A DNA stretch of 64,000 bases from BOG-224 sp963783505 (GCA_963783505.1 CAWAOP010000056.1:186001-250000), one strand, 5' to 3'; counted from the stretch's first letter, positions 17,900-26,221 are shown. Numbers and translations are program-made. The notes: a model not told the origin generated them from the sequence alone.

Positions 17900-18735
17900 T
17901 GGACTCGCTCGAAGCCTCGTACGAATATTGCCGCGGCGTGACGCGCAACCGCGCCCGGAACTTCTATTACGCGTTCGTTCTGCTTAGCCGCGAACAGCGC
18001 CTGGCCATGTGCGCGGTGTACGCGTTCATGCGCCATTCGGACGACCTGAGCGACGAGCGGGGCGCCAGCCGCGCGGCGCTCGAAAGCTGGCGCGGGGAAT
18101 TGGAAGAGGCGCTTCGCGGACGCATTGGCCCGCATCCCGTGTGGCCGGCGCTCGTTGACGCCATCGGGCGCTTCCGGATTCCGCACGAGTATCTCGGCGA
18201 GATGATCGCGGGCGTCGCGTCCGATCTGGAACCGCGCCGGATCGAGACTTTCGAGGAGCTGTATCGCTATTGCTACCAGGTGGCTTCGGTGGCCGGTCTG
18301 GCCGCTTTGCACATTTTCGGATTCTCGTCGAAGGACGCCTTACCGCTCGCGGAAAAGTGCGGCATCGCGTTCCAGCTTACGAATATTCTGCGCGATATCC
18401 GTGAGGACATGGAGCGCGATCGGATCTACATACCCGCGGAGGACTTGCGGCGTTTCGGAGTTACGGAGGAAGCTCTCGGGGCGGGGAAGCGCGACAAGCC
18501 GTTCCTGAGCCTCATGGCGTTTGAAGCTGCCCGGGCTCACTCCTATTACCGGGAATCGGGTCCGCTGCTGGATCTGGTCGCGGCGCGCAGCCGTCCTTCG
18601 CTCGCCGCGCTAGTCGCGATTTACTCTCGCCTTCTGGAACGCATCGAGCGTTCGGGTTTCGACGTGTTCTCGCGCCGCGTGCGTTTGAGCGCGCTGGAGA
18701 AATCTCTGATCGCATTGCGTGCGTTGGGGTCATAG
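17899..18735 (+). CDS. hpnD: Presqualene diphosphate synthase HpnD
   Basis: Condenses two farnesyl diphosphates to presqualene diphosphate. 278 residues. Motifs HSDDLSDE (first aspartate-rich) and LRDIREDMERDRIYIP (second) match the family. ATG overlaps the hpnC stop (TGATG); a GTG three bases earlier is an alternative. It is the last gene of the operon. hpnE, the FAD-dependent desaturase-like reductase that completes squalene, does not follow. Confidence 0.92.
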   Translation: MDSLEASYEYCRGVTRNRARNFYYAFVLLSREQRLAMCAVYAFMRHSDDLSDERGASRAALESWRGELEEALRGRIGPHPVWPALVDAIGRFRIPHEYLGEMIAGVASDLEPRRIETFEELYRYCYQVASVAGLAALHIFGFSSKDALPLAEKCGIAFQLTNILRDIREDMERDRIYIPAEDLRRFGVTEEALGAGKRDKPFLSLMAFEAARAHSYYRESGPLLDLVAARSRPSLAALVAIYSRLLERIERSGFDVFSRRVRLSALEKSLIALRALGS

Positions 18736-18889
18736 ATCGCCGTTTCAACTTCTCACTCTCGCGTCGCCGCGCCGCGAGTGACGCATATATTGGTCTTAAA
18801 TAGCGGAGCGCTCGCACGTGGGCGGGGTGTTTGTGCTTTGTCGGCCGCCGCCGAGCTTCGTGGACGGCGGGGGCGGCGACGCTCATAAC

Positions 18890-19384
18890 TCAAGCGTCCC
18901 CGCGCTTATCCGCGTGCTTCTTCAGCAATACGTCGAAAAGTTCCTGCCGATAACGAAAGTTGGTGCGCTTAAGACGATCAAGGGCATCCGCCAAATCGAC
19001 CAGCCCTCGCTCAGCGGCGAGATCGAGAACGCCTAGAGTGCCGGCGACCTCGAAACCTTTGCTCAACGCGACGGCAGCGCCTTTGCGCTCATCGATGAGA
19101 ATCAGATCCGCCTTGAGGGAGAGGCCGAGAGCAATTGCCGATCTTTCGCCATCGTCCAACGCACGAAGCGCAGGATCGTCGATGTCCGCAACCTGCAACA
19201 TTTCCAACCATTCCGGCGGCTGTTCGATCCAATCACGCACCGCAACTGGCGCGGACGGGTGACGCAGTTCTCCCGCTACCACCAACGGAAGAAATATCTT
19301 TTCGAACAAGCGTGGCAGGAGGTCAATCTGACCAATCCGAACCAGGTAACGAATAGGGCTTGTATCCGCGACAACCACGCGCAT
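18890..19384 (-). CDS. DUF3368 PIN-domain toxin
   Basis: 164 residues. VVADTSPIRYLVRIGQIDLL at the N-terminus and LDDGERSAIALGLSLKADLILIDERKG in the middle (partly quoted) are the acidic motifs of PIN ribonucleases of the DUF3368 group. Its ATG overlaps the stop of the upstream UPF0175 gene (TAATG), the standard antitoxin-first order. Likely an RNase toxin; target unknown. Confidence 0.85.
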   Translation of the reverse strand: MRVVVADTSPIRYLVRIGQIDLLPRLFEKIFLPLVVAGELRHPSAPVAVRDWIEQPPEWLEMLQVADIDDPALRALDDGERSAIALGLSLKADLILIDERKGAAVALSKGFEVAGTLGVLDLAAERGLVDLADALDRLKRTNFRYRQELFDVLLKKHADKRGDA

Positions 19385-19647
19385 TAGAAGCCAAGACGCC
19401 TCAAGCCGGTGCGCTCGCGCTCCAAATCTTCAATGGTGTATTCCATCCAGACATCATGCGCCTGGAGAAAACTGTCAATTTGGTCGCCGGTCTCAAAACT
19501 CAGCAATCGCCGCAGATCGGGTTTCGTGAGATGGCCCTGCCTGTACTCCTCCGCCACCAAGGCCTCTAAAGCCCGGCGCGACAAATCCCCGCCGGTCGCA
19601 CTCAAGCGCTGCGCGAGATCGTCGGGTATTTGCACGGACAGCTCCAT
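19384..19647 (-). CDS. UPF0175 family antitoxin
   Basis: 87 residues. LSVQIPDDLAQRLS at the N-terminus, then ALEALVAEEYRQGHLTKPDL and RRLLSFETGDQIDSFLQAHD, the pattern of UPF0175 proteins that pair with DUF3368 toxins. An AAGGA site precedes the ATG. It would bind the toxin and repress the shared promoter, although I do not see an obvious operator palindrome upstream. Confidence 0.85.
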   Translation of the reverse strand: MELSVQIPDDLAQRLSATGGDLSRRALEALVAEEYRQGHLTKPDLRRLLSFETGDQIDSFLQAHDVWMEYTIEDLERERTGLRRLGF

Positions 19648-19769
19648 ATCCTTACCCTACTCCGGCTGGTGGCCGTGGTCAATTCGGCGGAACAATTCAT
19701 CGCCCAACGGCCAACCCCAGTCTCCCATCCGTTGCATGCATGGACGCCCCATGTCGTTCATCGACCCCC

Positions 19770-19798
19770 TTGTATGCGCAGGCGCATTGGATCATAAT
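19770..19798 (+). promoter_or_regulatory. Sigma70-type promoter before a small reading frame
   Basis: TTGTAT at 19770-19775 and CATAAT at 19793-19798 are separated by exactly 17 bases. The predicted start near 19805 gives a leader of about 14 bases to the ATG at 19819. This is the only feature I see in the first half of the 19648-20030 gap. Confidence 0.45.
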
Positions 19799-19818
19799 CG
19801 AAGCCGTCTGGAGGTTCT

Positions 19819-19995
19819 ATGCCGGTTCTGCTGGAAGAAGAAGTAGTAAATCATGCTCCCCGGAAGCTCTCGGGGATCGGAGCTACCGAGGACCTCATCG
19901 ACGTGCGCGCCACCATCCCGCAGCGGATCGATAGCCACGGAACCAAGGTCGAGGATCTTGGCGGGACCGGCCAGCACGACGCGGCAGGGGGGTAA
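19819..19995 (+). CDS. Possible 58-residue small protein
   Basis: A short frame, MPVLLEEEVVNHAPRKLSGI onward, ending in a TAA at 19993-19995. Support: GGAGG five bases before the ATG and a 17-bp-spaced promoter directly upstream. The protein is mostly polar with an acidic start; no membrane helix or family is recognised. It could also be chance or a gene remnant. The opposite strand is open here too, so coding status is uncertain. Confidence 0.4.
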   Translation: MPVLLEEEVVNHAPRKLSGIGATEDLIDVRATIPQRIDSHGTKVEDLGGTGQHDAAGG

Positions 19996-20030
19996 GCGCC
20001 GATCTCTCCGGCCTTGTTGAGGGCAGCGCG

Positions 20031-22355
20031 CTATTTGTAGATCAGGTATCGCTCGCGCATCGTCATGAAAGCGGCCAGACCGTCGCGAAAACTATCCTGG
20101 ATCGCGCGGGGGTCCGCTCCTGCCTTCAAGCGTTTTACGACGTCGTCGCTGCCGATGAGGCGCTTGCCCGCGTCGAAATCGATTTTTCCGGGATAGAGTT
20201 TCTCAATCGCCGCCGCGACTTCCAGACCGAGGCGCACGGAATCGAAGCTGTTGCGGTCCGTCAGTTCGAATCGCACGCCTTCGATTCGTACGCCGCGGGA
20301 AACGGATTCCGTGGGAGTGAAACTGGTTGGGTAGACGCGCACGCCGGGGATCTGGCGGCGGTTGAGATACGCGGCCAAGTCCCGGCCCACGATGTAATCG
20401 GCCCCAATCTGCTCAAACGGCGCATCCGTTCCGCGGCCTTCCGAGAAGCCGCGCGCGGATTCCAGAAGGCAGAGGCCGGGGTAAAGGGTGGCGGCGGCGA
20501 GGCTGCGCATGTTAGGCGATGGGTTGACCCAGGGCAAGCCCGTGGCGTCGAACCAATCGCCGCGGTTCCAATCGGTCATCTGGATCACCGTCAGCGCGGC
20601 GCCAATCTTGTTCTCGGCGTTGAACATTCGGGCCAGCTCGCCTATGGTCATTCCGTGGCGGACCGGCGCGCCCGCAAAGTAGCCTGTGAACGAGCGGTTG
20701 GCGGCGTCGAGCGGCGGGCCCTCCACGCGCGACCCGGTGATGGGGTTGGGGCGGTCCAGAACGTAGAACGGGATCTTGGCCTGCGCGGCGGCTTCCATGG
20801 CGTACGCCATCGTAGTCTCGTAGGTGTAGAAGCGCGCGCCGACATCCTGGATATCAAACACCAGCGCGTCCAGGCCCTTGAGCATGTCGGGCGTGGGCCG
20901 GAGAGTAGATCCGTAGAGGCTGTAGATCCTGATGCCGGTGGCCGTGTCCGTGGCGTCTTGAATGCCGGGGCGGTCCTCGACGCCGCCGAAGCCATGCTCG
21001 GGAGAGAACAGCGCGGCTGCGTCAATCCCGGCCTGTTTCATCAGATCGAGATTGCGGCGGCCCGTCCGGTCCACTCCGGTCTGGTTGGTGACGAGCCCGA
21101 TGCGCTTGCCGCGAAACGGCGCGAAGTTGTTGTCCACCAGAGTATCGAGCCCGGTCCTGGTCGATGCGTTGCGCACCACTTCGCGGCCCCGGCCCGCCAC
21201 CGGTTCGCTGTAGCCGGTGACGGTCACGCCTTGCCATTCAAGGCCGACGGCCGCGGCGGCGATGGTGGCTACCTTGGAGCGCAGCGGGTTGAGCGCGGGG
21301 CGCTGATCCGGGTGGACGCTGTTGGCCAGCAGGATGACGTAAGTCTTCGTCGAAGGGTCGATCCAGAGCGAGGTGCCCGTAAAGCCGGTGTGACCATAGG
21401 AACCGATGGGAAACAACTCGCCGCGATTGCTGGAGTAGGGCGAGTCGATATCCCAGCCGAGGCCGCGCAGAATGGGCTGATCGGGCGGAGTTTGGGGTTC
21501 GGTGAACTTGCGGACAGTGAGGGGGCTGAAGATACGCGCGCCGCCGAGAGCGCCGCCATTCAGCATCATCTGCGCGAAGCGCGCCAGGTCGTCGGCGGTG
21601 GAGAACAAGCCTGCGTGGCCTGCGATTCCGCCCATGTAGCGCGCCGTGGGGTCGTGGACGACGCCGCGCAGCGGAGCGCCTGTTTTCACGGGGTTGCGCT
21701 CGGTGGGCGCGATCTTGGGAATCCAGGACGCGGGCGGCAGGAACGTAGTGTGCGTCATGCCGAGCGGTTGGTAGATGTTCCTCTTGGCGTAATCCGCGAG
21801 GGTCTGGTCGCTGAGCCGGCGAACCAGATCGCCGAGCAGTTCAAAGTTGATATCGCTGTAAACGTGGCGCACTCCCGGCGGCCCTTGCGGGGGGGTGGTG
21901 CAGGCGAGCTTGATTCCGGTTTGATAACCGGTCCATGGCGGATCGAGCTTCACGTCGGGAGCGAGGCCGGAAAAATGCGTCAGCAGATTGCGGATGGTGA
22001 TATCGCTCTTCCCGCCCTGGAATTCGGGGATGTAGTCCGTAACCCGGTCGTCGATCCGGAACTTGCCCTGCTCGAACAGCTTCATCAGCGCGGGCGTGGT
22101 AGCGATGACCTTGGTGAGCGAAGCCAAGTCGAAAATCGTATCCACCGTCATGGCCTCGCGCTTGGGAACCAACGCCCGGTTGCCGTAGGCCTTGCGGTAA
22201 ACAACCTGGCCGTCGTGGCCGACGATGACCACCGCGCCGGGCAGCCGGTTATCCTTGATGGCTTGATTGACGGCGTCATCCAGGGCTTTCGCCCCGCGAA
22301 ACGTGGGCGCGGCGAAGGCGGCGGCGGCGAGGACCAGCGCGAGCAAAAGTCTCAT
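20031..22355 (-). CDS. Secreted fusion: beta-lactamase-fold amidase/esterase plus NamZ (DUF1343) exo-muramidase
   Basis: 774 residues with a signal peptide (MRLLLALVLAAAAFAAP). Residues about 20-375 are a class-C beta-lactamase/serine hydrolase domain: nucleophile motif SLTK (FDLASLTKVIATTP), YSDINF for the YxN motif and HTGFTG for the KTG-like box. Residues about 400-774 are DUF1343, the NamZ family of exo-beta-N-acetylmuramidases (GFGGVEDRPGIQDATD, FDIQDVGARFYTYETTM, DRPNPITG). In Bacillus subtilis the homologous activities AmiE and NamZ are separate neighbouring genes for muropeptide recovery. Here they are one polypeptide. Monocistronic, with no close neighbour on its strand. Confidence 0.88.
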   Translation of the reverse strand: MRLLLALVLAAAAFAAPTFRGAKALDDAVNQAIKDNRLPGAVVIVGHDGQVVYRKAYGNRALVPKREAMTVDTIFDLASLTKVIATTPALMKLFEQGKFRIDDRVTDYIPEFQGGKSDITIRNLLTHFSGLAPDVKLDPPWTGYQTGIKLACTTPPQGPPGVRHVYSDINFELLGDLVRRLSDQTLADYAKRNIYQPLGMTHTTFLPPASWIPKIAPTERNPVKTGAPLRGVVHDPTARYMGGIAGHAGLFSTADDLARFAQMMLNGGALGGARIFSPLTVRKFTEPQTPPDQPILRGLGWDIDSPYSSNRGELFPIGSYGHTGFTGTSLWIDPSTKTYVILLANSVHPDQRPALNPLRSKVATIAAAAVGLEWQGVTVTGYSEPVAGRGREVVRNASTRTGLDTLVDNNFAPFRGKRIGLVTNQTGVDRTGRRNLDLMKQAGIDAAALFSPEHGFGGVEDRPGIQDATDTATGIRIYSLYGSTLRPTPDMLKGLDALVFDIQDVGARFYTYETTMAYAMEAAAQAKIPFYVLDRPNPITGSRVEGPPLDAANRSFTGYFAGAPVRHGMTIGELARMFNAENKIGAALTVIQMTDWNRGDWFDATGLPWVNPSPNMRSLAAATLYPGLCLLESARGFSEGRGTDAPFEQIGADYIVGRDLAAYLNRRQIPGVRVYPTSFTPTESVSRGVRIEGVRFELTDRNSFDSVRLGLEVAAAIEKLYPGKIDFDAGKRLIGSDDVVKRLKAGADPRAIQDSFRDGLAAFMTMRERYLIYK

Positions 22356-22373
22356 ATATTCACAATTGTAGTG

Positions 22374-22394
22374 GGGCAGGTTCCCGGCCTGCCC
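22374..22394. repeat. GGGCAGG hairpin, copy 1
   Basis: GGGCAGG, loop TTCCCGG, CCTGCCC. The same unit recurs at 46148-46168 and 50274-50294. Here it lies in the 52-base gap between the NamZ fusion start and the VapC-type stop, so it may end VapC transcription, although no T run follows. Confidence 0.55.
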
Positions 22395-22407
22395 AGTGGG
22401 TCCGTCG

Positions 22408-22839
22408 CTAGTCGATGGTTTCCAGAAACGGGTTTACAATCCGTACGCCCGCGATGACGGCGCCGTGCTGCAGGTCTTCAGTCCAGAGTTCGTGCGCTCC
22501 GCTCTGCTCGGCTGACGCGAGAATCATGCTGTCCCAAAACGAGAGCTGCCACGCCTCGCCAATCTCCGATGCCCGAATCACGGTGGCCGGAGTGATCAGC
22601 GACGTTACCCATTGAGAAAAGTCGCGGACCACCTCGCGCGCCAAACTTGGGCTCAGCGGGGACCCGATCTTTCGGGTGACAACAGAGTAAAACTCCTGGA
22701 GCACCTGCGTGCTCAATCGTCCCCTGTTTTCACTCCACAAGGTCCTAGTCAAGACATCCGCGCGCAGACGCTTGGCTCCGGCCGCCGCGTCGTGAGCGTA
22801 AATCAGGATGTTGGAATCAACGAAGACTCTGCCGGTCAT
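22408..22839 (-). CDS. PIN-domain toxin, VapC-like
   Basis: 143 residues. Acidic residues of the PIN nuclease fold are visible: FVDSNILIYAHD at the N-terminus, STQVLQEFYSVV in the middle and SFWDSMILASAEQSGAHELWTEDLQHG toward the end (partly quoted). It starts inside the 3' end of the antitoxin gene (23-base overlap). Likely an RNase toxin cleaving tRNA or rRNA; target unknown. Confidence 0.88.
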   Translation of the reverse strand: MTGRVFVDSNILIYAHDAAAGAKRLRADVLTRTLWSENRGRLSTQVLQEFYSVVTRKIGSPLSPSLAREVVRDFSQWVTSLITPATVIRASEIGEAWQLSFWDSMILASAEQSGAHELWTEDLQHGAVIAGVRIVNPFLETID

Positions 22840-23071
22840 GGAGGGACTCGCGATCGGTTATCCTGGCGCCGCCGAGGTCGAAGGGATGATCCAATCGCTC
22901 AAACGCCCTTAATTTGGCCCGCTGATAGTCGGATTCCTTCTCGACCATTTCCTTCAAATGCTGAGCGAGCAAGGAACTAACGCTCAGTCCCTGGCCGGCG
23001 GCGAGGGCGCGAGCCCGCTTCAGGATTGATTTGTTGATCGCGAGCGTGATGTTCTGTTTAGCCGCGGCCAT
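22817..23071 (-). CDS. VapB-like antitoxin (DUF6364-type)
   Basis: 84 residues. MAAAKQNITLAINKSILKRA is the short beta strand plus helix of ribbon-helix-helix-like antitoxins of the DUF6364 kind, followed by SVSSLLAQHLKEMVEKESDY. ATG at 23071 is chosen because the family starts here; the frame is open further upstream. A 15-bp palindrome at 23085-23099 lies just upstream and is a likely operator for autoregulation. Confidence 0.8.
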   Translation of the reverse strand: MAAAKQNITLAINKSILKRARALAAGQGLSVSSLLAQHLKEMVEKESDYQRAKLRAFERLDHPFDLGGARITDRESLHDRQSLR

Positions 23072-23084
23072 CGCTTCCAGCCTA

Positions 23085-23099
23085 CACGTAAAATACGTG
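23085..23099. promoter_or_regulatory. Candidate operator of the VapBC-like pair
   Basis: CACGTA, AAA, TACGTG: perfect 6-bp arms with a 3-base spacer, 14 bases before the antitoxin ATG on the minus strand. Antitoxins of this kind normally bind such palindromes to repress their own operon. The TATTTT read on the minus strand inside it could be the -10 box. The regulator match is inferred. Confidence 0.5.
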
Positions 23100-23207
23100 A
23101 AAGTCCACCCGGGGGCGGGTGTGCGACACAAGAGTGATGAAACCCTCCATTCCGAAGGAACTCGCGTGAAACCGAGCGTATCGGTACGCAAGGAATTGCT
23201 CTTGGCC

Positions 23208-23350
23208 TTGTATCAGGGCATGGCTTTAGCCGTGCCGTCGAATCGCGAAGAATTCTTGGGCTTCAGCCCCTGCGAACCCAGGAAAGCCGCAGTGGCTAAA
23301 GCCTTTGGCTTCAAACGCTTCGGCACGGCTCAAGCCGTGCCCTGATACAA
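23208..23350. repeat. Four-hairpin element, copy 1
   Basis: Ends are inverted repeats TTGTATCAGGGCA and TGCCCTGATACAA. Four internal hairpins: GGCATGGCTTTAGCCGTGCC, GGGCTTCAGCCC, GGCTAAAGCC and GGCACGGCTCAAGCCGTGCC, all with a CTNNAG-type centre. It occupies most of the gap between the VapB-like gene and argD. Other copies: 26035-26170, 55069-55213, 59357-59519. Confidence 0.85.
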
Positions 23351-23421
23351 AGCGAGCCTCCAAGCTCCACTTCTATGTCGCACGCCCGGCAGGGCAGGAT
23401 ACTGCCCCACCGATGGCCTTC

Positions 23422-24642
23422 CTATTTCACCTTCGAAAACAGCTTCGCCAGGACTTTCACGGCCTGGTCCACGTCGCGCTCCGTGGCGATGTACGGCGGC
23501 AGGAACCGCAGCACCGTATCGTGCGTGCAGTTGATGAGCAGGCCTTCGGCCATGGCGTCGATCACGATCTGCTTGCCCGGAACGGTCAGTTCCACGCCCA
23601 GCATCAGGCCGAAGCCGCGGACTTCCTTCACGAACGAATGCTTGCGAGCCAGATCGTTCAGCACCACGTGGAAGTAACCGCCCACGCGCTGGATGGAGGG
23701 CAGAAGCTCTTCGATGATATCGAGCGACTCCAGCGCCACGCGGCAGGCCAGCGCTCCGCCGCCGAACGTGGAGCCGTGCATTCCAGGCTTGAGGGCGGCC
23801 GCGGCTTTTTCGTTCGCCACGATCACGCCCATCGGAATACCCGCCGCCAGCGGCTTTGCCGCCGTGACCACGTCCGGCTGGATGACCGGATGCGACCGCT
23901 GATACGCAAAAAACGTTCCCGGCCTGCCCACGCCGCACTGAATCTCATCGGCGATCAGAAGGGCATTGTGCTTGTCCGCAAGCTCGCGCGCGCGGGAGAC
24001 GAACTCGTGCGTAAGCGGGTAGATTCCGCCCTCGCCCTGAATCATTTCGAGAACGATTCCTGCGGTCGACACGCTCGAAGCGGCTTCGAGCGCGGCGACG
24101 TCGTTCAACGGAACGAATTTCACGCCAGGCAGGAGCGGCTCGAACGGCTCGCGGTATTTCGGTTGGCCGGTGACCGAAAGCGCGCCCAGCGTGCGTCCGT
24201 GAAACGAGTTTTCCAGCGCGACAATCTCGTACTTTTCCGGATGGATGGAGCGGCCATGCGCGCGCGCCATCTTCAGCGCGCCTTCCATGGCTTCTGTTCC
24301 GGTATTGGCGAAGAACGTGCGCTGCAGCCCGGTGATCTCCGCGAGCTGCTTCGCCAGTTTGCCCTGGAACGGGTTGTAGTACAGATTCGACGTGTGCAGC
24401 AGCACGCCGGCCTGCTCGCGAATCGCATTGACGATCCGCGGATGAGCGTGGCCGAGAGCGTTCACGCCGATTCCGGAAATGAAATCGAGATAGCGCTTTC
24501 CCTCCGAGTCATACACGTGGCAGCCCTTGCCGCGAACGATCACAAGCGGATAACGGGCATAGGTCTGAAGGACGTACTCGCGCTCAAGGTCCATGACGGA
24601 CTGCGCGGAAACGGCATCGACTGAGGGAGCGGCGCTTTCCAT
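23422..24642 (-). CDS. argD: Acetylornithine/succinyldiaminopimelate-type aminotransferase
   Basis: Class-III PLP aminotransferase of 406 residues. Visible: FISGIGVNALGHAHP, FFANTGTEAMEGALKMAR (phosphate binding), LENSFHGRTLGALSVTG, LIADEIQCGVGRPGTFFA and the PLP lysine in TAAKPLAAGIPMG. Most similar to ArgD, which makes N-acetylornithine in arginine synthesis; other omega-aminotransferase roles cannot be excluded because no arg gene lies nearby. It follows the lolC/E-type gene on the same strand with a 29-base gap. Confidence 0.85.
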   Translation of the reverse strand: MESAAPSVDAVSAQSVMDLEREYVLQTYARYPLVIVRGKGCHVYDSEGKRYLDFISGIGVNALGHAHPRIVNAIREQAGVLLHTSNLYYNPFQGKLAKQLAEITGLQRTFFANTGTEAMEGALKMARAHGRSIHPEKYEIVALENSFHGRTLGALSVTGQPKYREPFEPLLPGVKFVPLNDVAALEAASSVSTAGIVLEMIQGEGGIYPLTHEFVSRARELADKHNALLIADEIQCGVGRPGTFFAYQRSHPVIQPDVVTAAKPLAAGIPMGVIVANEKAAAALKPGMHGSTFGGGALACRVALESLDIIEELLPSIQRVGGYFHVVLNDLARKHSFVKEVRGFGLMLGVELTVPGKQIVIDAMAEGLLINCTHDTVLRFLPPYIATERDVDQAVKVLAKLFSKVK

Positions 24643-24671
24643 TGACTTATGATAACAACGCGATGGCCGTT

Positions 24672-25910
24672 TTACTCATACCGCAGCACCTCCGCCGGCG
24701 CGATTCTGGTGGCGCTGCGGGCGGGGTAAATGGTGGCCAGGAAACTCACGGCGATGGCCGTAGCGGCGATCCAGACGCCGTCGGTCCAATGGGCGTCGAA
24801 GGGGACGGAGCTGAGGGCGTAGATGGTCTCGTCGAGCGGCAGCCAGTGGTATTTCGCGGCCAGCGCGCAGAGCGGGTAGGCGAGCGCGAGACCGATCGCG
24901 CTTCCGGCCGCGCCGATCAGAACGCCTTGCAGCATGAAAATCCGACGGATTTGGGCGCGCTTCGCGCCCATGGACATGAGAACCGCGATGTCCCGGTACT
25001 TCTCCATGACCAGCATCACCAGCGTAGTGAGAATATTCAGCGCGGCCACGAGTTCGATGAGCCCGATGACGATGATGGCCAGCAGGCGTTCGGTGCTCAG
25101 GGCGCTCAGCAGCGGCTTATTCTGCTCCATCCACGTGGTGGTCGTATAATGCGGACCCGCCGCGGCTTCCACGTCCCTGGCGATTTCGGGCGCGCGGTTC
25201 AGGTCGTCCACTTTGATTTCGAGGTGGTTGACCACGTCTTCGAGACCGAAGGCCTTTTGCAATTCGGGTAGCGAGACGTAGGCCCAGTGATCGTCGATAT
25301 CGAAGAAACCCGTCTCGAACGTGCCGCAAACGCGGAATCTTCTGATAGCGGCATGGGGGCCTAACGGTGTTAGTTCCTGCGCTACGACGCTGAGGTTGGA
25401 GGGGACCATCATGCCGGAATCTTCGGCCAGGCGCGCGCCGAGGATAATGCCGGGAGGATTTGCGGAGGCGTCGCGCAGGCGGTCGAGCGAGCCGGATTTC
25501 AAATGCCGGAGCACGTCGCTGACGGCGGTCTCCGGGCCCACTTCTATGCCTTTGAGATACGCCTCCTTGGTTTCCGAGCCTCCCATCACGGGGGCGGGCT
25601 CGTACAGGGCAGGGGAGACCGCTAATACGTGCGGGACCTTACGAATCCGGACGGCCATCTCCCGCCAGTTCTCGATGCCGTAGCCAGGCTGCCGCTCGAG
25701 AACGTCGATGTGCGCCATCGCGCCGAGCAGGCTGTGTTCGAGCGAAGCGCTGAAGCCGTTGGTGACGGCGGTAGCGATCACCAGCGCCATGACGCCCACG
25801 GCCACGCCGGCAACGGAAATGGCCGTGATGACGGAGATCACCGCTTCCTTGCGCCGCGCGCGCAGGTAGCGGCCTGCGACGAAAAGCTCGAAGCGGGAGA
25901 TCATGGACAT
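24672..25910 (-). CDS. LolC/LolE-type lipoprotein-releasing ABC permease
   Basis: 412 residues with the FtsX/MacB layout: one helix near residues 22-48, a periplasmic domain to about residue 270, and three helices near 272-300, 320-350 and 375-400. N-terminus FELFVAGRYLRARRKEAVISVIT is the classic LolC/E start. It moves outer-membrane lipoproteins out of the inner membrane with an ATPase (LolD), which is not adjacent here. Located downstream of lysS with a 423-base repeat-rich gap. Confidence 0.88.
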   Translation of the reverse strand: MSMISRFELFVAGRYLRARRKEAVISVITAISVAGVAVGVMALVIATAVTNGFSASLEHSLLGAMAHIDVLERQPGYGIENWREMAVRIRKVPHVLAVSPALYEPAPVMGGSETKEAYLKGIEVGPETAVSDVLRHLKSGSLDRLRDASANPPGIILGARLAEDSGMMVPSNLSVVAQELTPLGPHAAIRRFRVCGTFETGFFDIDDHWAYVSLPELQKAFGLEDVVNHLEIKVDDLNRAPEIARDVEAAAGPHYTTTTWMEQNKPLLSALSTERLLAIIVIGLIELVAALNILTTLVMLVMEKYRDIAVLMSMGAKRAQIRRIFMLQGVLIGAAGSAIGLALAYPLCALAAKYHWLPLDETIYALSSVPFDAHWTDGVWIAATAIAVSFLATIYPARSATRIAPAEVLRYE

Positions 25911-25915
25911 GCCTT

Positions 25916-26000
25916 GTGGGGCGGGGAATCTTGCCCGCAGCCGCCTTTCAGGCGGCTACGCCGGCTGACAGCCGGCGGCGGCCAAGATTGGCCGCCCCAC
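25916..26000. repeat. 85-bp nested palindrome
   Basis: Outer stem GTGGGGCGG (25916-25924) pairs with CCGCCCCAC (25992-26000) and continues through AATCTTG/CAAGATT. Two inner hairpins: AGCCGCCTTTCAGGCGGCT and GCCGGCTGACAGCCGGC. First of three different palindromic elements packed between the lolC/E-type gene and lysS. Confidence 0.75.
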
Positions 26001-26034
26001 AACGTGCGGCTGCCGTTCAAGCAGTGAGAAAGCC

Positions 26035-26170
26035 TTGTATCAGGGCACGACTTGAGTCGTGCCGGGAAACGCTCGTAATCGTCCGGCTTTAGCCGCTGCT
26101 CGTAACCGGGGGCTAAAGCCCATGAACTGTCACGGGGAGTGGCACGTCTAAAGACGTGCCCTGATACGAA
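26035..26170. repeat. Four-hairpin element, copy 2
   Basis: Ends TTGTATCAGGGCA and TGCCCTGATACGAA. First and last hairpins are GGCACGACTTGAGTCGTGCC and GGCACGTCTAAAGACGTGCC; central ones are CGGCTTTAGCCG and GGGCTAAAGCCC. Compared with copy 1 the outer stems differ on both sides so that pairing is kept. Confidence 0.85.
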
Positions 26171-26221
26171 GCAAAGTCTCGAGACGCGCACTGTCACGAT
26201 TCTGACCATCGGCGGTTTCAC

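Noticed and set aside
20655..22457. Plus-strand frame of 600 codons opposite the NamZ fusion
   Set aside because: Antisense shadow of a gene whose both domains are clearly recognisable.
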